A stretch of 38,116 nt of DNA, taken from NCBI GenBank assembly GCA_964425005.1, contig CAYRKT010000008.1:1-38116 (forward strand). The letters are read 5' to 3'. Position numbers and translations under genes: made by a program. The stretch's first letter is position 1, and the number at the start of each line of letters is the position of its first letter. Below, in pieces: positions 6,958 to 13,934 of the stretch. This DNA comes from CAYRKT01 sp964425005. GTDB lineage: Bacteria; Synergistota; Synergistia; CAYRKT01. The notes under the pieces are model-generated. The model saw only the letters and a list, made by a program, of their open reading frames with translations. It was not told where the DNA came from and ran no database searches.

Positions 6958-6986
6958 ATGGTAGCAAATAGGCCACCCTATGTCAA
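6958..6986 (-). promoter_or_regulatory. Promoter of the Y RNA C-B transcript
   Basis: Minus strand: TTGACA (6981-6986), 17-bp spacer, TACCAT (6958-6963), TTTGC before the -10 box. The -35 box lies inside the last codons of recA. Confidence 0.82.
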
Positions 6987-8147
6987 GTGGTCTTCACCCG
7001 GAGCCTTGGTAAGGAAGGAAGGAAGGCGCAAGGAAGGGATATTTTGAGAACCTGTGTCCAACTGACCGCTCTCACCCAAAATACCCAAAGATTCTTCCTC
7101 CTCCTCAGAGTAGGAATCGTCCAGAGGGGTGCTGGGAGAGGTGAGCGCAAGACGGAGAACAGACTGACGCATCTCCTCAAGGGCTTCTGGCTGGCTGGAA
7201 AGATGCTCAGCAAGTTTGGCTAAGCCTTGAAACTTTTCCGTTCCGTAGGCTACCCAGGCCCCAGACTGCTGTATCAGCCCAAAATCCTTGGCGATCTCAA
7301 GCAGATGGGAAACCTTATCAAACCCCTTGCCGTAGTACAGGTCCACCTGGAAGCTCCTTGGGGGACCAAATTTACTCTTTTCGACTTTCACATTAACCTT
7401 GTGCCCTACCACTTTTTCATCCTTACCTGACCCCTGCTTAATCAGGCTACTACGGCGAACAGAAAGACGGAGTGAGGCAAAGTGCTTGATCGCATGTCCT
7501 CCAGGGGTAACCTCGTTAAGGCCGTACCTGGGAGCAGAGGCCCCTACCTGCTCACGCACCTGATTAATGAAGATGATGGTCACGTTGTTGCGGGTGAGGT
7601 AAGCATTGAGAAAACGGGTGAACTGGGTCATGTAGCGGGCAAGCAAGGCCACATGCTGGTCTTCAGTAGAACCATCTAGCTCCCTTTGGAAAACAAGCGC
7701 CGGGACGCTGTCTAACACTATAAGGTCCATAACCCCCTCAGAAACCACGTCCCGGATCAGGTTCAGGGCCACTTCGCCACTAGGAGGTTGGGCCACGTAG
7801 AAACCCTCACGCTCTACACCCATAGATAATGCATGGTCCAGACTGAGAGAGTTTTCGGCATCAACGTAGAGGACACTTTTCCCCGCCTTTTGGAAAGCGG
7901 CGGCCACGGCAAGGGCGAGGGTGGTCTTTCCACCGGAAGCTGGTCCGTAAAACTCAATAGCCCTGCCAACAGGTATTCCTCCGAGGTTTGTGGCTATATC
8001 CAGACCCACTATTCCGGTGGGGATAGCTTGGGGAACAAGATACCTCTCTCCTTCCTCTAGAGAAAAGAAAAAGAAGTCCTCACCGTGGTTCTTCTTCAAC
8101 TTCTGAGCGATCTTCTCAAGGGCCTGAAGCTTCTTCGGATCGGGCAT
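6978..8147 (-). CDS. recA: RecA recombinase
   Basis: ATP-dependent strand-exchange protein. Visible: Walker A GPASGGKT (about 66-73; usually GPESSGKT), Walker B LIVLDSVPAL, the L1 region NQVREQVGA and the L2 region TPGGHAIKHFASLRL. It has a normal RecA core, with an acidic tail (SEEEEE) that then runs on into a longer, unusual C-terminus. Length 389 aa against about 350 for bacterial RecA. The ATG at 8145-8147 follows GGGGAGG. It supports element recombination and repair; the divergent Walker A suggests an element-borne copy, not the host gene. Confidence 0.95.
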   Translation of the reverse strand: MPDPKKLQALEKIAQKLKKNHGEDFFFFSLEEGERYLVPQAIPTGIVGLDIATNLGGIPVGRAIEFYGPASGGKTTLALAVAAAFQKAGKSVLYVDAENSLSLDHALSMGVEREGFYVAQPPSGEVALNLIRDVVSEGVMDLIVLDSVPALVFQRELDGSTEDQHVALLARYMTQFTRFLNAYLTRNNVTIIFINQVREQVGASAPRYGLNEVTPGGHAIKHFASLRLSVRRSSLIKQGSGKDEKVVGHKVNVKVEKSKFGPPRSFQVDLYYGKGFDKVSHLLEIAKDFGLIQQSGAWVAYGTEKFQGLAKLAEHLSSQPEALEEMRQSVLRLALTSPSTPLDDSYSEEEEESLGILGESGQLDTGSQNIPSLRLPSFLTKAPGEDHLT

Positions 8148-8165
8148 GTCAACCTCCCCGCAACC

Positions 8166-8195
8166 AGAGTATCACGGGGCTAGAGGGTTTGACAA
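8166..8195 (-). promoter_or_regulatory. Probable promoter of recA
   Basis: Minus strand: TTGTCA (8190-8195), 18-bp spacer, TACTCT (8166-8171). Weaker than other promoters in the window. No clear LexA-type palindrome is seen over it. Confidence 0.5.
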
Positions 8196-8263
8196 GTACC
8201 GAAGCCTGGGAGGTGTTCCCAGGCTTTTCGGAAAAGAAAGTAGGCAAATAAAGTTGTGTGTTC

Positions 8264-10162
8264 TCAGTTAGAAGAAGTTCTCAAGACTGAGGAGTAGAAA
8301 TCAACAAACACCTTTGCGGTTTTCTCCGAGTAGCCGTGATCGGAAACGAGGCGGGAAAGAATGCGCTCATAAGTCCTATCCGCCTCTTCAGAGATACCTC
8401 TGGTGGTGAGGGCCGCACGGAGAATGGGGCGGTTGTCCTCAGAAATCTTTTTGAGGATGGCCTTCTCCAGCTTGGGGTGAGAACGCCAGTCAATAGGCTC
8501 TCCCCGCTCGGCCTTAGAGCCAAGGAAGATAAGCAGTTCCGTCCTGAAGGCGGCGGCCTCGGAGGGGGAGCTTATGCCCATCAGGGACTCTATGGACTCC
8601 AGGAAACGGAGGTCAGGTTGTTCCCACTCCCCGGTAACCGGGTTGAAAACTCGCTCGTTGGTCTTGTGAGCCCTGGCAATCTCCTTGTAACGGTTGAAGT
8701 AGTCTTGGGCAACGGAGGAGAAATCGGAAACCACAACCTCACTCATGAGAGATTCGGCATACTCTTTGTACATTGACCCGGCGATAGAGAGGAGAAGGGA
8801 AACCGATTCCTCCTCCACTACCTCAGTAAGGTTTTCCCTGAGAACTTGCATCAGATCAGGCGTTGCCACATACCCCTTTTTGACCTGGAGAAGGCTTATC
8901 TGGTCCACCATCCAGCGGGGAGAAATTCCGGAACGGCCATCGGCATCAGCAAACTTCTTCTTAGCCATGGAAACGGCGTACTCAGAGAGGCCGTAAACTT
9001 TTTCCCCAGCGTACATTTTCAGGCGAAGCTGGGCCGGGTACTCGCCGTCGTTAGGCTCAGCTAACCTGGACACTACAGCCACGATGGAGGCAAACTTGAG
9101 CGCCCAGGGGTCAATGTCATACTCCTTGATATTGGGGATCATCAAGCGGTAGACATTCTCCTCGTCTTTCCAGTTAAGGTTGTACCTCCACTCGACCACA
9201 CGGGTACGGTCCCGTATAGCCTCGTTACCTGGCTCATTACAAAACTTGTTGTACTCAGAATAGTTGGTGTGGGCGATGATTACGGTGTCTACGAAGACCA
9301 AGGCGTGGCGTCCGGGCTTGACGTGCCTCTCCTGTGCAAGCGTGAGAAGGGCGTTCAAAAGCTCCCGCTTGGCCTTGTACAACTCAATCATCTCAAGGAT
9401 GCCCCGGTTGGCCTGGAAGACGGCCCCGTTGAAGCTCCATCCAAGGGGGTGCCCCTCAGCCTCGTCGTATTTCTGCAACCTGAGGTAGTTAGGACCGCCA
9501 ACCAGGTCAGATATGTCCTGGGAATTGGGGTCTCCAGGGGCAAAAGTGGCTATCCCGGTACGGCTCCCCTCATCTAGGTAGATGCGCTTCACAGGTACAT
9601 CCAGGATAGTCTTCCCCTCCTTAAGCATCTCGTCAACGTAGTAGCGGGAAACTGGGGAGAGTGAACCTTCGACAACAATCCCGTACTCTTTCTGTAGCTT
9701 CTCCCTGCTTTCCTGGGAGAGAAGGAGGAGAGGGGATTCGTGAAGGGGAGAAAACGATATGGCCCAGAGCTGTCCCTCTTCCGTCCGGGAATAGGCTTCC
9801 AGGGCACGCTTAAGCCAGTAGACAGTCGTGCTTTTGGCCGTACCCACGGGACCGAGGAGGAGGATAATCCTCCTCTTCACATCATTGCCCATGGCGGCAG
9901 ACTCGAGTATGGACATAAGTTCAGAAAGTTGCTCGTCCACACCAAAAAGCTTGCCCTCAAAAAACTTGTACTTTCCGTCCTCGTATCCAAAACTACGCAC
10001 GGCGTCTACCAAATACTTGTGAGCGGGGCGTGCGTGCAGGTGGGGGTTTTCGGAAAAGACTTTGGAGAGCCACTCTCCAAAAGTCATCTCCTTTACCCCA
10101 GCAAGCTCCTTTGACTTTTCCTCCTCAAGCCGGATGAGGTCTCCAATAAATGTTTCTTTCAT
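8264..10162 (-). CDS. prkA: PrkA-type AAA+ protein (serine protein kinase family)
   Basis: PrkA/YeaG family, an AAA+ ATPase reported as a protein kinase or Lon-like protease. It acts in starvation and sporulation responses with DUF444 (YeaH/YhbH) and SpoVR partners. Visible: an N-terminal FGEWL and HARPAHKYL segment, Walker A LGPVGTAKST (about 102-112), then the family block SFSPLHESPLLL. After that come the conserved NPNSQDISDLVGG-like stretch and NRGILEMIELYKAKRELLNALLTLAQE (split here across about 250-280), and TRVVEWRYNLN. Length 632 aa is normal. The start ATG overlaps the spoVR stop (ATGA) and follows GGAGGAGGG, so the two are translationally coupled. Unusual in a mobile element. Confidence 0.93.
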   Translation of the reverse strand: MKETFIGDLIRLEEEKSKELAGVKEMTFGEWLSKVFSENPHLHARPAHKYLVDAVRSFGYEDGKYKFFEGKLFGVDEQLSELMSILESAAMGNDVKRRIILLLGPVGTAKSTTVYWLKRALEAYSRTEEGQLWAISFSPLHESPLLLLSQESREKLQKEYGIVVEGSLSPVSRYYVDEMLKEGKTILDVPVKRIYLDEGSRTGIATFAPGDPNSQDISDLVGGPNYLRLQKYDEAEGHPLGWSFNGAVFQANRGILEMIELYKAKRELLNALLTLAQERHVKPGRHALVFVDTVIIAHTNYSEYNKFCNEPGNEAIRDRTRVVEWRYNLNWKDEENVYRLMIPNIKEYDIDPWALKFASIVAVVSRLAEPNDGEYPAQLRLKMYAGEKVYGLSEYAVSMAKKKFADADGRSGISPRWMVDQISLLQVKKGYVATPDLMQVLRENLTEVVEEESVSLLLSIAGSMYKEYAESLMSEVVVSDFSSVAQDYFNRYKEIARAHKTNERVFNPVTGEWEQPDLRFLESIESLMGISSPSEAAAFRTELLIFLGSKAERGEPIDWRSHPKLEKAILKKISEDNRPILRAALTTRGISEEADRTYERILSRLVSDHGYSEKTAKVFVDFYSSVLRTSSN

Positions 10163-12042
10163 CTTACCCTCCTCCAAGAAGCAGGCGGGTTAGGAAGTAT
10201 AAGCAGAAGGTCGGTAGAGTATCCTCTCCTGGTCATGTTCATAAAACGCCTTATCAGCAAGGATATTTCAAAAGCGTAGCCAAAGTCAAGAGTTGTGTCA
10301 GAGGTAAGGGCAATAGTTGGTCTGCCAGAAAGGGGAAGTCCAGAGGAACTTTCCAGGGTAGACACTTTTACCTTTGGAAGCGAAGGGGACTTAGCTCCTG
10401 AGTAGTTAGAATATCGTTCCAGGTAAGGCATAAGGTAAGAGTTGGTGTTAACCTCAAACTGCCTTTCGTGGTGGAAGTAAACATTTACAACCATATTAGA
10501 AGGCTCCGTGGAAGCCGGGGATACACGGATGTAAACGTTGTGCTTTTCTATCTCTTCTGGAGAACGGCCAAGGGAAGCGGCCAAAGACTTCCATGGGGGG
10601 CTCTTATAGATTATCCACTGGAAGTCAGGGCCGTATGACATGTCTATAGCGTAGACGTCCGGGGGCTCGTAAAGCCGTCCAAGTAGCTTGTGGTGGGTAT
10701 AGGAGCTTATAGCTTTCTCCAGATCGGAAGCGCTATAGGGGTCATAACCTTCCTCTAAACAAAATGCGGCGAGGTCAACAAGAAAATGATAGTACCAGCC
10801 AGCGCCTTGACGGTAGGACTCCCTTATGATCAGCCCGGTGTAGTAAGCTATTTCCTCCTTTTCAAGAGAAGCGAGGTAGTTGTATATCCTGTAAAAGTCC
10901 TCGTGGTCCCCAGTAGGGGGAAGAATAGGGGAAAGGTTCCTGTCAGGATGGAAAGGAGGAGGGGCGTTCAAGCGGGCGAACCCGAACCAAAACTCAGGAG
11001 TGGAGTATTTTGAAAAGAGACCGTAATCGCTAAAGGTAAGGACTTCTTTGGCTACGTCAACCCCAAGGTACTCAAGGTAGCGCATGAAAAGAAGTCCAAC
11101 GCCATAAGGGTTGGGGTATATGTCAAGAACTTCTTCCCCAGAAACATGTACCGGATAGACGTGGAAAGGGCGGGTAACTTTTGACGACAAAATAGCGTAG
11201 TCCACCTTCCACTCATCGGGGACTGGGGCAACAGAAAGAACCTTTGTATGGGTCCAAGAGGCAAAGCCCTCATGGACAAACGCTAAACGAGTTTCCTGGC
11301 TATAAGTGTGTTCGTATATAGTAGACTCCATGCGAAGGATATCGTTTACCCAGTCCGGGAATAAAGACCTTTCTATGAAAAAGGAAACCAAATCGGTATC
11401 TATGGCATCAAGGTAAGTTTCCTTTGGAGTCTTAATGGAAGAAGCTTGCATCTTGTGCCTTATGCGCACGGACCCAGGCTCCTCGGGAAAAATCTCGGCC
11501 AAGAGGTGGTCGTACTCGTTTACCTCTTCCTCCTCCAAATCATTGAGAATAAGCTTTTTCATCTTCCTGCCAGAGGAAGACGGGATGATGGCGAGGGCCA
11601 GGTCTATAGCACTCTCAACCTCTAACGGACCGTACTCCTTCTCGTACTCCTCCACCCGGTCAGAGTAAGAACGAAGAATAATATCAAGTCCTTTTTCCGC
11701 CTTTTTGTTGAAAGGAGAGTTTTTGAATATGTGCCCGTGGCCGTAAACGTGGGGAACGGTAAGGCTTTTGAGGGAATCAGAATACTCTTTGGCTACATAA
11801 GCCAGGGCAGGGTCCAGGTTGAAGACGATTTCGTATATCCTGGAGCCCTGCTCGTGGGAAGACTGCTGTTTTATGAAAGAGCGGCCCCGTGACCAATGTT
11901 GAGGAACGTAAGGAAGCAACTGGGCCGCAAGGCGGTTTATGACTCTTGAGGGCACTTCCTCAAAAACTACCTCCCTAGAGTCAACCCCAAAGTCTTTGGC
12001 TATTTCCAAAAACTCCTTCAAGTAGTCTTTCCAGGAAGGCAT
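10159..12042 (-). CDS. spoVR: SpoVR-family protein
   Basis: SpoVR/YcgB family, needed for spore cortex formation in Bacillus and for starvation survival in enterics; its biochemistry is unknown. Family blocks are clear: RIYEIVFNLDPALAYV (about 68-83), then HVYGHGHIFKNSPF (about 97-110), HEGFASWTH (about 252-260) and YPNPYGVGLLFM (about 305-317). At 627 aa it is longer than typical members (about 470-510), with extra sequence at the C-terminus. No ribosome-binding site is seen; the -10 box at 12053-12058 is only 10 bases upstream, so the mRNA is nearly leaderless. prkA follows with an ATGA overlap. Confidence 0.93.
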   Translation of the reverse strand: MPSWKDYLKEFLEIAKDFGVDSREVVFEEVPSRVINRLAAQLLPYVPQHWSRGRSFIKQQSSHEQGSRIYEIVFNLDPALAYVAKEYSDSLKSLTVPHVYGHGHIFKNSPFNKKAEKGLDIILRSYSDRVEEYEKEYGPLEVESAIDLALAIIPSSSGRKMKKLILNDLEEEEVNEYDHLLAEIFPEEPGSVRIRHKMQASSIKTPKETYLDAIDTDLVSFFIERSLFPDWVNDILRMESTIYEHTYSQETRLAFVHEGFASWTHTKVLSVAPVPDEWKVDYAILSSKVTRPFHVYPVHVSGEEVLDIYPNPYGVGLLFMRYLEYLGVDVAKEVLTFSDYGLFSKYSTPEFWFGFARLNAPPPFHPDRNLSPILPPTGDHEDFYRIYNYLASLEKEEIAYYTGLIIRESYRQGAGWYYHFLVDLAAFCLEEGYDPYSASDLEKAISSYTHHKLLGRLYEPPDVYAIDMSYGPDFQWIIYKSPPWKSLAASLGRSPEEIEKHNVYIRVSPASTEPSNMVVNVYFHHERQFEVNTNSYLMPYLERYSNYSGAKSPSLPKVKVSTLESSSGLPLSGRPTIALTSDTTLDFGYAFEISLLIRRFMNMTRRGYSTDLLLILPNPPASWRRVR

Positions 12043-12052
12043 CTTAGCTATA

Positions 12053-12082
12053 AGAGTAGCACGGACGGGACTAATCAGTCAA
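12053..12082 (-). promoter_or_regulatory. Promoter of the spoVR-prkA operon
   Basis: Minus strand: TTGACT (12077-12082), 18-bp spacer, TACTCT (12053-12058). The -35 box contains the stop codon (TGA) of the upstream gene ending at 12079, so spoVR-prkA can be transcribed alone as well as by readthrough. Confidence 0.6.
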
Positions 12083-12702
12083 CAGGTACTATCCAGAGGG
12101 TAATCGCCGCCAAGGTAGTCCTTGGCGTAATAAGGACAAAAGATGGGCTCGCCGTTGCCAACCAATCGCTGAGTGATAGAAAAGCTGACCAAGCAAAGCT
12201 CTCCCAACGGACCCAGGGAAACGAGGAAGCCAAAGTAGTAAGAAGGGTCGTAGTACCAGGAGTTAGCGGGAACAGAGTTTTGGGGAAACTGCTTAGAAAA
12301 AAGAGAGAAAAGGGGTTCTTCGGAGGGAGGAAAAATAGGAGCTTCCTCCAGGCCAGCCGCCTTAGCGTAGGAGTAGAGGGAGCGGGAGGCTAAGGACTTG
12401 TTGGGTTTTTCGGGGTCGTAGCTGAAGAGTGATCTCCTAAGAGAACCAAGGGCAGATGAGATTTCATCACGGCCAAAGACAAAGGTTCCAGACTTGGGAA
12501 AAAAGTTGGTGTTGAAATGGTGAATGAAGGGCTCACCGTCCTCATCCTCCATGATGAGGTAGGGAAGGGGGTTTGAAGGGTGAAAAAACTGGGCTACCCG
12601 AATCTCGTCGTCCTCTTCTACCTCCTCATTGCCGGAAAAAACTCCAAGGGGAGAAAGGTAGGGCCAAAGCTCATGATCCTTTAGCAACATCTTGTTCACC
12701 AT
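12079..12702 (-). CDS. Hypothetical protein, 207 aa
   Basis: Not recognised. Acidic near residues 25-35 (EEVEEDDE), rich in aromatic residues, with several Pro-rich turns; no membrane segment. It overlaps the upstream gene by 32 bases at the chosen ATG (12700-12702); an in-frame ATG 12 bases further on, preceded by GGTGA, is an alternative start. Third gene of the run that leads into spoVR and prkA, so it may belong to that system. Confidence 0.7.
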   Translation of the reverse strand: MVNKMLLKDHELWPYLSPLGVFSGNEEVEEDDEIRVAQFFHPSNPLPYLIMEDEDGEPFIHHFNTNFFPKSGTFVFGRDEISSALGSLRRSLFSYDPEKPNKSLASRSLYSYAKAAGLEEAPIFPPSEEPLFSLFSKQFPQNSVPANSWYYDPSYYFGFLVSLGPLGELCLVSFSITQRLVGNGEPIFCPYYAKDYLGGDYPLDSTC

Positions 12703-13027
12703 AAAGGCTCACCACCTGAACCGGAACCCCGGTGCGCAAGGACCTAAAGTAGTCCCTACGGAGAGAAGAAAGGTCCAGACCCGTTTCGTATATGAAGTCG
12801 TAAAACATCTCTAGCTCAATAATCCTCCTCATTAGGACCATAAGAAACGACGGGCGGAAGGGACTAACCTTCTTAGACGAAGCGTCTAGTTCCTCAGCTA
12901 TTGCCTCCGGCTCAATGTAAAGAGAAAAAACCAGGTAGGCACGGTAGGACCAGTAGACGAACAAAAAGAGGTAGAGGAGGAGAGGAAGAGCAAGGGCGGA
13001 AACAGCTAACCAGACCCAGACACCCAC
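12671..13027 (-). CDS. Small membrane-anchored protein, 118 aa
   Basis: One N-terminal membrane segment (about residues 4-28, WLAVSALALPLLLYLFLF) is followed by a cytoplasmic helical tail of about 85 residues. Start is a GTG at 13025-13027 behind a strong GAGGAGGTGA ribosome-binding site. The family is not recognised. Its place between the 199-aa gene and the 207-aa gene, with overlap to the latter, marks it as part of one operon upstream of spoVR-prkA. Confidence 0.75.
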   Translation of the reverse strand: MGVWVWLAVSALALPLLLYLFLFVYWSYRAYLVFSLYIEPEAIAEELDASSKKVSPFRPSFLMVLMRRIIELEMFYDFIYETGLDLSSLRRDYFRSLRTGVPVQVVSLYGEQDVAKGS

Positions 13028-13060
13028 GCTCCCTCACCTCCTCAAAAAGCACCAAGGTTG

Positions 13061-13660
13061 CTAGTTGCTGGCGACAGCATCGCTAGCTCCAGTAGCGGGC
13101 TGGTGTTGATTAGGGAAGAACTCCTCGTAATCAAAGATAGAATCCCTCAGGCTACGCATCGATTTAAGCAACCTCCTGTAAGTATACGAGATGCGGGCCA
13201 TGTCAATATCCCCGTAAGGAGTAGGAGAATGCTCGTAAGAAACAGACAGAGTCCTTCTGATTTTTGAGGTTATTTCTTTGCATAGGTTCAACGATTTATC
13301 AAACTTGTTCCTGTCCTTAATCTTGGGGTTGATTTGATCAGACAGGCTTTGGACGGCGCTAAAGTAATCCTCTAACCTGAGTAGGAAAGAAAAGAGAGCG
13401 TGGAGGAACCTGGTACGCTCGTACCCACTCTTCTCCCCGCCAAAAGCCACCTTCCGGGAATGCCTTACCAAGTCCTCAGAAAACCGGATAAGTGCGTTTA
13501 TACCCAAATGGTGTTCTATGTGCCTGGCAACGGCAGAGGCTAAAAAGGAAGCTATAACCGTTCTTGCCCTAATGACCGAAGCGTGGGTTTTTTCATCTGA
13601 GGACTCAGAAACCTCATCAAGGATGCTTTCAATGCTCTCCACCGTAGAAAGCGTTCTCAT
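13061..13660 (-). CDS. Hypothetical helical protein, 199 aa
   Basis: Not recognised. Predicted mostly helical and soluble, with heptad-like stretches at about 100-150, a Ser/Glu-rich N-terminus and a C-terminal low-complexity tail. ATG at 13658-13660 is preceded by GGAGGAG at good spacing. Two promoters (13746-13775 and 13818-13845) lie upstream. First gene of the run that continues into the membrane protein, the 207-aa protein and then spoVR-prkA. Confidence 0.75.
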   Translation of the reverse strand: MRTLSTVESIESILDEVSESSDEKTHASVIRARTVIASFLASAVARHIEHHLGINALIRFSEDLVRHSRKVAFGGEKSGYERTRFLHALFSFLLRLEDYFSAVQSLSDQINPKIKDRNKFDKSLNLCKEITSKIRRTLSVSYEHSPTPYGDIDMARISYTYRRLLKSMRSLRDSIFDYEEFFPNQHQPATGASDAVASN

Positions 13661-13745
13661 AGCTCATCTCCTCCATCAACTATCAAGCTACCAAGAACCC
13701 GGCTTCTTGGAGTTGGGCAACGAGCTTAGAGCCGGGCACAAGGCA

Positions 13746-13775
13746 AGGATAGCAAAAGGAAAACAAAAATGTCAA
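13746..13775 (-). promoter_or_regulatory. Proximal promoter of the 13660-12079 operon
   Basis: Minus strand: TTGACA (13770-13775), 18-bp spacer, TATCCT (13746-13751), with TTTTGC before the -10 box. Confidence 0.7.
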
Positions 13776-13817
13776 CAGTAGGGTCGTTGAAAAAGATTTA
13801 CACAAGAGGTTCAATAA

Positions 13818-13845
13818 ATAATAAGGTGGAAGGAAAGTTTGTCAA
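13818..13845 (-). promoter_or_regulatory. Distal promoter of the 13660-12079 operon
   Basis: Minus strand: TTGACA (13840-13845), 16-bp spacer, TATTAT (13818-13823). It lies 70 bases upstream of the proximal promoter and points the same way, so the operon probably has tandem promoters. The stretch 13846-13934 holds a weak AAAACCT/AGGTTTT repeat that may end the upstream gene. Confidence 0.65.
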
Positions 13846-13934
13846 GAAAGAGGGCAAGGAGTCATCACTAAAACCTGTGCCTAGTAATGGTAGAGGTTTT
13901 TCTGGGCGGCGCTCACCATACACCAAACATAATA

